Shown here in pieces: positions 4,944 to 9,901 of a stretch of 9,901 nt of DNA. How positions within the stretch are numbered: the first letter of the stretch is position 1; each line of letters opens with the position of its first letter. The position numbers and the translations under genes were made by a program. Origin of the DNA: an uncultured Collinsella sp. (lineage in GTDB: Bacteria > Actinomycetota > Coriobacteriia > Coriobacteriales > Coriobacteriaceae); NCBI GenBank assembly GCA_900551635.1, contig URWQ01000036.1, forward strand, positions 1 through 9,901, written 5' to 3'. The notes under the pieces are model-generated. The model did no database searches. It was given only the letters and a program-made list of their open reading frames with translations, and had not been told where the DNA came from.

Positions 4944-7714
4944 CGCCCATGGACCAGGACCGCCAAAACAGCCAAAACCACGATACGGAGCGCGCGGGTC
5001 GCGACCGGGAGTTTGCGACCTACCGCACCGCTCAGAGCTCAAACGATATGGTGCCGACGGTTTTTCGCCGTGGCATCTACCGTACAATCCGCGGCAGTCT
5101 TAAGCGCTTCTTGTCTATCGTGGTCATCACCGCGCTTGGCGTGAGCGTGATGTGCGGTCTTAAGGCAGGCTGCGAAGATTTGCGCGATTCGGTCGACGCC
5201 TATTTTGACCAGCAGAATGTCTATGACATTAACGTGCAGTCGACCTATGGCCTTACGCGCGACGATCTTGCGGCTATCCAAGAGGTCGACGGCGTCGAGA
5301 CGGCCGAGGGTATCTACACCGAGACCGCCTACACCGCCGTGGGCACAACACGCGAGCGCGTGATCGTGCAAAGTCTTTCCAAGGAGAATATCGATCAACC
5401 GGTGCTGGTGAGCGGTGATTTGCCCGAGAGCGCCGATGAGGTCGCGGTGACTTCGAAGTTCCTGAAGGCTTCGGGCAAAAAGCTCGGCGATACGGTGAGT
5501 TTTGCCGCCAATGACGCGAGCTCGTCGAACCAAAGTGCCAAGGACCAGTTTGCCGCGGGCGATTACACCATTACGGCCGAGGTCCTCGATCCCACCGACG
5601 TGAGCTCCGACTCGACAGTCAACGCCTTTCGCGCTGCTTCGGCTGCGGACTATAAGTTCTATGTGAACGAGGACGCCGCGACATCTTCTTCCTACTCCTC
5701 GGTCCACGTGATCGTCGAGGGAGCCAAGAGCCTCAGCTCCTATTCGGACGCCTATACGACAAAGATCAACGAGGTCAAGGGCAATATCGAGAAGATCCGC
5801 GAGGAGCGTGAGAAGGCACGTGCTCAGGAGTTGACGGTTGACACGCCGGCAAGCTTAGATGCGGCCGAACGCCAGGCGAATATGCTCTTTGGGATTGAAC
5901 AGGGCAACATCGACCGTATGGCCGAGGGCAGCGAGGAGCGCGTCCAAGCTCAGGCCGAGTTGGACCAGCGCCGCGCCGCCGCCAACCAACAATTCGCCGA
6001 TGCCCGCGCCGAGCTTTCCGATCTAGGCGAATGTACGTGGTACATCCAGGACCGCGGCAATATCGCAAGCTACTCGAGCGTGGAAAGCGATAGCTCGTCA
6101 ATTGAGGCCATCGCCACGGTGTTCCCGTTTATCTTCTTTATCGTCGCCGTGCTCATCAGCCTTACCACCGCTACGCGCATGGTCGAGGAGGAGCGCACGC
6201 TTATTGGCCTGTACAAGGCGCTCGGCTATTCACGTGGGCGTATTCTGTCCAAATACGTGGACTACTCGCTGTGGGCGTGTCTGATCGGCGGCGTGCTCGG
6301 CAACATCATCGGATTTGTGGGCCTGCCGCTGTTCCTGTTTACGGTGTTCGACGACATGTACTCGCTGCCCCAGATGCTGCTTTCGTACGACATCGTGTCG
6401 TCGCTCGTGTCGGTGGCGCTGTTTGCCGTGGGCGTGGTGGGCGCTACGATTATCGCCTGCCGCCACGAGATGTCCGAGACCCCAGCCTCGCTTATGCGTC
6501 CCAAGGCCCCGCGTGCCGGCTCGCGCATCTTGCTTGAGCGCATCGGCTTTATCTGGCGTCGCATGGGCTTTTTGAACAAGGTGGCGGCGCGTAACCTGTT
6601 CCGCTACAAAAAGCGCGCCTTTATGACCATCTTTGGCATCGCGGGCTGCACAGCGCTTGTAATTTGCGGCATGGGCATTCGTGATACGTCGGTCGCGCTG
6701 TCGCCCAAGCAGTACGGCCACGTCACGCGCTACGATCTGCTGGCGGTCGCCAATCCCGACGATTTTTCGCAGACGTGCGCGGCATTGGATGGGCACAGCG
6801 CGGCCAATGATTCCAACGTGACCGTGACTTCGACGCTGCCGATTATGACCGACAACGTTACCTTTACATTCGGCGGAAAGAGCGAGACCGTGCAGCTGAT
6901 CGTGGTGCCCGATGACCGCACGGGTGACTTGGGCGATTACGTGCGTCTGGAGGATGAGTTCAATGAACCGCTGCCTTTGCGTGACGGAGACGTGTATCTG
7001 AGCAAGAGTTCACAGCTGGTGCTGGGGATTCAGCCGGGCGATACGGCTCACGTCCAGGATTCGTCGCTCAATGTTGCCAAGGTCAAAGTCAGCGACATTT
7101 CGCTTAACTATCTGGGCAACACGCTTTACATGACGCAGGGCACCTATGAGCGTGCGTTCGGTCGAAGCGCACGTCTTAACGGCGTCTTTGTGCTGCTTAA
7201 GGGCTCGTCGGCCGACCAGATTGCGTTTAGCAAGAATCTTAAGAGTGACGGTTGGCTTACGATTTCGAGTACGGCCGAGCATTGGGAAAACTATGAGGCG
7301 AACTTTACGATTATCAATTCGGTCGTGGTGCTCGTGACCTTCATGGCGGCGTGCCTATCGTTTGTGGTGGTGTTTACGCTGTCCAACACGAATATCTCCG
7401 AGCGCGAGCGCGAGCTGGCGACCATTAAGGTGTTGGGCTTCCGTCGCGGTGAGGTGCACCATTACGTCAACAAGGAGACGTTGATCCTCACGGCGATTGG
7501 CGCTGCGCTGGGCGTGCCGCTGGGCGGCTTGCTGGCCGAGAGTTTTACGTACATTTTGCAGATGCCGTCGCTGTACTTTGACGTCGAAGTCGAGCCGCTG
7601 AGCTACGTGCTTGCCGTGGTGCTTTCCTTTGGCTTTACGTTTATCGTCAACCTCGCTACCAATCGTACCCTCAACAAGATCGACATGGTCGGCGCCCTCA
7701 AGAGTGCCGAGTAA
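4937..7714 (+). CDS. ABC transporter permease with two FtsX domains (925 aa)
   Basis: Large membrane permease partner of the preceding ATPase. Numbered from the GTG at 4937: cytoplasmic N-tail 1-56, TM1 about 57-77, first extracytoplasmic region about 78-392, FtsX domain 1 with helices near 393-412, 445-470 and 486-508, TM5 about 560-580, second extracytoplasmic region about 585-790, and FtsX domain 2 with helices near 791-815, 845-872 and 887-908. The first extracytoplasmic part ends in a charged coiled-coil stretch (about 275-365, rich in E, R, A and Q). Both FtsX domains carry the cytoplasmic coupling motif after their first helix (EEERTLIGLYKALGYSRG and ERERELATIKVLGFRRG). The coiled coil is shorter than in many Gram-positive relatives, which often exceed 1000 aa. 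The true start may be ATG 4949 or ATG 5048; GTG 4937 would overlap the ATPase gene by 7 bp. The likely role is mechanotransmission at the envelope; the ligand is unknown. Confidence 0.93.
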   Translation: MVAPMDQDRQNSQNHDTERAGRDREFATYRTAQSSNDMVPTVFRRGIYRTIRGSLKRFLSIVVITALGVSVMCGLKAGCEDLRDSVDAYFDQQNVYDINVQSTYGLTRDDLAAIQEVDGVETAEGIYTETAYTAVGTTRERVIVQSLSKENIDQPVLVSGDLPESADEVAVTSKFLKASGKKLGDTVSFAANDASSSNQSAKDQFAAGDYTITAEVLDPTDVSSDSTVNAFRAASAADYKFYVNEDAATSSSYSSVHVIVEGAKSLSSYSDAYTTKINEVKGNIEKIREEREKARAQELTVDTPASLDAAERQANMLFGIEQGNIDRMAEGSEERVQAQAELDQRRAAANQQFADARAELSDLGECTWYIQDRGNIASYSSVESDSSSIEAIATVFPFIFFIVAVLISLTTATRMVEEERTLIGLYKALGYSRGRILSKYVDYSLWACLIGGVLGNIIGFVGLPLFLFTVFDDMYSLPQMLLSYDIVSSLVSVALFAVGVVGATIIACRHEMSETPASLMRPKAPRAGSRILLERIGFIWRRMGFLNKVAARNLFRYKKRAFMTIFGIAGCTALVICGMGIRDTSVALSPKQYGHVTRYDLLAVANPDDFSQTCAALDGHSAANDSNVTVTSTLPIMTDNVTFTFGGKSETVQLIVVPDDRTGDLGDYVRLEDEFNEPLPLRDGDVYLSKSSQLVLGIQPGDTAHVQDSSLNVAKVKVSDISLNYLGNTLYMTQGTYERAFGRSARLNGVFVLLKGSSADQIAFSKNLKSDGWLTISSTAEHWENYEANFTIINSVVVLVTFMAACLSFVVVFTLSNTNISERERELATIKVLGFRRGEVHHYVNKETLILTAIGAALGVPLGGLLAESFTYILQMPSLYFDVEVEPLSYVLAVVLSFGFTFIVNLATNRTLNKIDMVGALKSAE

Positions 7715-7752
7715 CCTGCCAAAAAGGGACAGGTTTATTTTGGCAGGTTTTA
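7713..7752 (+). terminator. First terminator of the ABC operon; contains copy 2 of the 39-bp element
   Basis: AACCTGCCAAAA (7713-7724) and TTTTGGCAGGTT (7738-7749) form a perfect 12-bp stem around a 13-nt loop, followed by TTTAT. The stem begins at the permease stop codon. The segment 7719-7757 is the inverted partner of 4149-4187. The A/T-rich ends let the hairpin act in either direction. Confidence 0.7.
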
Positions 7753-7755
7753 TCT

Positions 7756-7803
7756 GGGCAAACGCCGGACAACCATTAGGTGGCCCGGCGTTTGCCCCGT
7801 TTT
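7756..7803 (+). terminator. Second terminator of the ABC operon
   Basis: GGGCAAACGCCGG (7756-7768) and CCGGCGTTTGCCC (7785-7797) form a perfect 13-bp GC-rich stem around a 16-nt loop, followed by CGTTTTGC. It stands three bases after the first hairpin. It separates the operon from the convergent gene at 7831-8151 and probably stops transcription from that side too, although no T-run follows on the - strand. Confidence 0.7.
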
Positions 7804-7830
7804 GCTGGGGATGTCTGTCGTTCAGTGCTC

Positions 7831-8151
7831 TTACTGGCCAATCCAGTGTTGCGCATAGCTCTTAATGTCCTCGGTAAAACCGTCAAGGTCGTCAAGGGTG
7901 ATCACGCTGTCGATAAGCAAATTGGCTATCTCGCGGTGCATTGTGCTGCGGCGAATGTCGTTTGCAATTACGCCTGAGGACAGCTTGTCTCTATTGAGGT
8001 GCTCTTCTAGTGCCCAAAATCTACTGGACGCTTCGCTGTCGCCGTTCAGCATCTCAACGTACTGGCCGATGAGCTTTTCCATATAACGTTCTTGCCATTG
8101 AGGAAGCATTTTCTTAAACAGCTTCCAGTCGCTTTCGGCTACGTCGCGCAT
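7831..8151 (-). CDS. Small helical conserved hypothetical protein (106 aa)
   Basis: The ATG at 8151-8149 is chosen over an in-frame ATG 14 codons upstream because GCGGAGGACAT places a strong GGAGG four bases before it. The product starts MRDVAESDWKLFKKMLPQWQ and ends KSYAQHWIGQ. It is charged, predicted mostly helical, and has no signal peptide or membrane segment. The pattern WKLFKKMLPQWQERYMEKL...Y...SSRFWALEEH...D...GV resembles a family of ~110-aa cytoplasmic proteins of unknown function that I recall from Gram-positive bacteria, but I cannot name a domain. It is convergent with the ABC operon and monocistronic, with the foldback element upstream. Confidence 0.7.
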   Translation of the reverse strand: MRDVAESDWKLFKKMLPQWQERYMEKLIGQYVEMLNGDSEASSRFWALEEHLNRDKLSSGVIANDIRRSTMHREIANLLIDSVITLDDLDGFTEDIKSYAQHWIGQ

Positions 8152-8261
8152 ATGTCCTCCGCTCGTCAAACGGGCTTTCCATTTGCCTTTCATTCTATTT
8201 GGTTTTCGCTCGCAGGCGTGGATGAGAGGCTCTCTTTAGCCTTCGAGATTGGGCTTGAATG

Positions 8262-8436
8262 GGTCGTATGCCACAAAACGGGCCTATCTACTACGTTTAA
8301 TTGGATACTCTCAATCATGCCAGGAAAACGAAAAATAAAACCGCAGGTAAAAGGCCTGTCGATTTTCAAAAAAGCAGGTATGGTCGGCTCTCTCGAGTTA
8401 AACGTAGTAAATAGACCCTTTTCTTGGCGCGTGGTC
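8262..8436. repeat. ~175-bp imperfect foldback (MITE-like or structured RNA) element
   Basis: GGCCTATCTACTACGTTTAA (ending at 8300) and TTAAACGTAGTAAATAGACC (starting at 8398) are inverted copies; the 21-bp arms 8280-8300 and 8398-8418 match at 19 positions. Similarity continues outward (8262-8279 against 8419-8436, differing largely by transitions in the outermost part) and inward in patches. At the exact centre is a small stem CAGG-taaaagg-CCTG (8344-8358). The whole segment is therefore one long degenerate palindrome. No open frame within it looks coding. It lies between the small hypothetical gene and the 26-bp-arm palindrome. Confidence 0.65.
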
Positions 8437-8480
8437 AGCTCAATGCTAATCTCCGTGCCGGAACTGGCCCAGTTGTTTGT

Positions 8481-8549
8481 AAGTTGCGGTGATATAGGGA
8501 CTGTTTGGCGCTTTGGAGCCTCAAAACAGTCCCTATATCACCGCAACTT
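8481..8549. repeat. Perfect palindrome with 26-bp arms
   Basis: Positions 8481-8506 (starting AAGTTGCGGTGATATAGGGA) and 8524-8549 are exact reverse complements around a 17-nt loop, and the loop contains GGC/GCC. There is no T-run on either side, so it is not a standard intrinsic terminator. It lies about 50 bp past the stop codon of the XRE gene. Its outer 14 bases share TTGCGGTG--ATAG with the palindrome at 9707-9769. Confidence 0.9.
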
Positions 8550-8598
8550 GGAAGGGGCGGGCGGTGTCGGATGAGTGGCGCTGGCTGGTTGGGGCGGT

Positions 8599-9519
8599 TT
8601 AGGCCTGTTTGCGGCACTTCCATTGTTTGCGACACCAGCGCATGAGCGCCTTTACGATGGGAATCGTGATGAGGATGATCCATGCAGGATGGGGCTGTCC
8701 CAAACAGAGCCACATGTAGAGGAACCAAGCGATGGCGGCTGCTGGATAGACGCATTCAGTGAGCTTTGACAAATGGCGTCGATCGATAAAGTCACCAATC
8801 GCGTAGTAGACGGGAACCAAAAAGACGAGGAAAAGCCCCATGCCCCATGTGCCGTAGACAATGCCGAGCACCAGATAGGCGAGAGTGACAAGTGCGGGGA
8901 AGGGGAATTTGTTCCATGCACGTCCGACCTTGGTGTGGAAATGCTTGCCATGATGGTCGAGCTTGTCGTGTGCCTCCTTCCAGCTGGAAAACGTCTCGCC
9001 GTCGATGGTGACGGTGCCGTCGCCATTGGTACGCACGCTATGTCCATCGTCCTCAAGCGTATCGATATGCACGCCGCCCGGCCCCACATGCACCTCTTCG
9101 CCCTTGCGCTCGTTGGTCACATGGATGCCGCTCCAACCAACATGGACTTCCTCGCCTTTATTGGGATCAATGACGTGGATACCGCGCGCGAGGGAAATAT
9201 CGACAAGTGGTTTGTCACCGCAATCGGCGTGCTCGGCAGAATCCTCAGCCTCGTCAGCCACATCCGCCGTCTCGGTGTCGGCGCTACCGTCCTCCGGGCC
9301 GTCGGCATCGTTGGCCGCCTCCCCATATAGCAGCTTGTCCAACGACACGCCATACAGCGCGGCGAGCGCAATGAGGTTATCGGTATCGGGTGAGGACTCG
9401 CTGCGCTCCCATTTACTAACAGCCTGGCGGCTTACGCCCAGCTGGGCAGCAAGCGCCTCCTGAGAAAGCCCGGCAGCTTTACGGCGATCGACGAGGCGCT
9501 GTGCCATCGCAAGATCCAT
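8599..9519 (-). CDS. Membrane-bound XRE-family transcriptional regulator with HVG repeats (306 aa)
   Basis: DNA-binding regulator apparently tethered to the membrane. The start is the ATG at 9519-9517, preceded by GAAAGGA; a longer frame to 9591 lacks a good ribosome site. Numbered from 9519: XRE/Cro-type HTH at 5-66 (LSQEALAAQLGVSRQAVSKW...LYGVSLDKLL), an acidic linker at about 67-103 rich in D, E and A, and a beta-like segment at 113-162 built on a repeat of the form G-I-H-V-x4-K-G-E-E-V-H-V-G (two close copies plus a weaker GVHI copy). A His-rich stretch follows (HDKLDHHGKHFHTK, near 184-197), then about four hydrophobic helices near 207-224, 226-243, 256-273 and 278-295, and a basic tail (RWCRKQWKCRKQA). 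XRE proteins with C-terminal membrane helices are common in Gram-positive bacteria. The ligand is unknown; the histidines make a metal or pH signal conceivable. No partner gene is adjacent. Confidence 0.9.
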   Translation of the reverse strand: MDLAMAQRLVDRRKAAGLSQEALAAQLGVSRQAVSKWERSESSPDTDNLIALAALYGVSLDKLLYGEAANDADGPEDGSADTETADVADEAEDSAEHADCGDKPLVDISLARGIHVIDPNKGEEVHVGWSGIHVTNERKGEEVHVGPGGVHIDTLEDDGHSVRTNGDGTVTIDGETFSSWKEAHDKLDHHGKHFHTKVGRAWNKFPFPALVTLAYLVLGIVYGTWGMGLFLVFLVPVYYAIGDFIDRRHLSKLTECVYPAAAIAWFLYMWLCLGQPHPAWIILITIPIVKALMRWCRKQWKCRKQA

Positions 9520-9573
9520 GGTGGTTCCTTTCGTTTGATGGTCGAATCGAATGAGCCGAGTATGCCGAGAACA

Positions 9574-9639
9574 ACCGGTAGCGACCACCATTTCTAGTTA
9601 GAATCTGCTCAAACCCTACCGCAACTACCGGTAGCAACC
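9574..9639. promoter_or_regulatory. Candidate operator cluster upstream of the XRE gene
   Basis: ACCGGTAGCGACC (9574-9586) and ACCGGTAGCAACC (9627-9639) are direct repeats differing at one base and 53 bp apart. The second overlaps a perfect palindrome CTACCGGTAG (9625-9634). Between them lies TTCTAGTTAGAA (9592-9603), a 5-2-5 palindrome. They lie 55 to 120 bp before the start codon, where autoregulation by an XRE protein would be expected. I could not place a convincing -10/-35 pair. Confidence 0.4.
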
Positions 9640-9706
9640 CCTAACGACCAGCCATTTTAGGACAAATGTCAATGCAAGTAGCAGCCAAGAGCTCCCACTC
9701 AGTAAA

Positions 9707-9769
9707 TTGCGGTGGAATAGTTCCTAAATTCAGCCATTTGCGGGCTAAGCAGGAACTATTTCACCGCAA
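9707..9769. repeat. Palindrome with 19-bp arms, related to the 8481-8549 element
   Basis: TTGCGGTGGAATAGTTCCT (9707-9725) and AGGAACTATTTCACCGCAA (9751-9769) are complementary at 18 of 19 positions; the exception would be a G-U pair in RNA. The 25-nt loop contains a nested AGCC/GGCT stem. The arm starts TTGCGGTG like the palindrome at 8481-8549, suggesting one family with different tips. Together they flank the XRE gene. Confidence 0.8.
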
Positions 9770-9901
9770 CTGAATTTCAGGTCAGGCACCCGCAGCAAGA
9801 AGGCGAATAGCCTCGGCCTCCCTAGTTACCGCAGGAGGCCCCAGGGCTTACCTCCCAAATCTTTCCGCAGGACGGAAGGACCCCGCCGCGCGAAGCGCAC
9901 G
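9770..9901. other. GC-rich hairpin cluster at the right edge, unidentified
   Basis: CTGAA-T-TTCAG (9770-9780), GGCCTCC/GGAGGCC (9815-9821/9834-9840), CTTTCCG/CGGAAGG with a 5-nt loop (9861-9867/9873-9879, one G-U) and GCGC-GAA-GCGC near 9888-9899 follow each other closely. On the - strand a short stop-bounded frame ends with REAEAIRLLAAGA, which looks like a protein C-terminus but follows an in-frame stop 21 codons upstream. I could not match it to RNase P, SRP or tmRNA. It may be the edge of a structured RNA, a gene remnant or another repeat. Confidence 0.3.

Noticed and set aside
5039..5707. 222-codon frame on the - strand, and similar frames such as 6230-6796
   Set aside because: They are antisense shadows of the permease gene in GC-rich sequence and show no domain of their own.
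8481..8549. Intrinsic terminator for the XRE gene
   Set aside because: The hairpin is strong but is not followed by a T-run on either strand, and it belongs to a repeat family also found upstream of the gene.
8092..8574. 160-codon frame on the + strand
   Set aside because: It overlaps the 5' part of the small hypothetical gene and runs through the foldback element and the perfect palindrome, so its sequence is explained by those repeats.

Overview
The window looks like a chromosomal segment of a Gram-positive actinobacterium, most likely a gut Coriobacteriia member such as Collinsella. This is inferred from moderately high GC, a LexA site of the CGAAC-N4-GTTCG type, a large FtsX-type ABC permease, a membrane-bound XRE regulator and dense intergenic palindromes. 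I could not test the genus by database search.

Left part (1-4040): a CRISPR array runs in from the left edge. It has 36-bp repeats, uniform 30-bp spacers, 8 full repeats and degenerate copies at its right end. Next come a candidate tracrRNA on the + strand and a complete compact type II-C Cas9 of about 1003 aa on the - strand. All RuvC and HNH catalytic residues are visible, and the sequence resembles the Neisseria Cas9 branch. No cas1, cas2 or csn2 lies in the window. Upstream of cas9 on the same strand are a truncated GyrI-like gene (45 aa) and, further upstream, a perfect LexA/SOS box. The array repeats end in TGATACGCT in the presumed transcription direction. This fits the repeat-borne promoters described for type II-C arrays. 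The cas9 segment reads lower in GC by eye (about 53% in a sampled line) than the ABC operon (about 60%), which fits acquisition by transfer.

Middle part (4149-7797): a two-gene + strand operon encodes an ABC ATPase (LolD/MacB-like) and a 925-aa two-FtsX-domain permease with a coiled-coil extracytoplasmic domain. A nearly identical 39-bp element flanks it in inverted orientation. Two tandem stem-loop terminators follow it.

Right part (7798-9901): a small helical conserved hypothetical protein and an XRE-family regulator lie on the - strand. The regulator carries a repeated HVG-type beta segment, a His-rich stretch and about four membrane helices. Around them are a ~175-bp imperfect foldback element, a perfect 26-bp-arm palindrome and a second palindrome that shares its TTGCGGTG ends. 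The last ~120 bp hold compact GC-rich hairpins that I could not identify.

Taken together, array, tracrRNA candidate and Cas9 form the effector part of a type II-C immune system. The SOS box and GyrI remnant upstream raise the possibility of DNA-damage-linked read-through into cas9. The ABC operon and the XRE gene are probably independent host functions in envelope transport and regulation.
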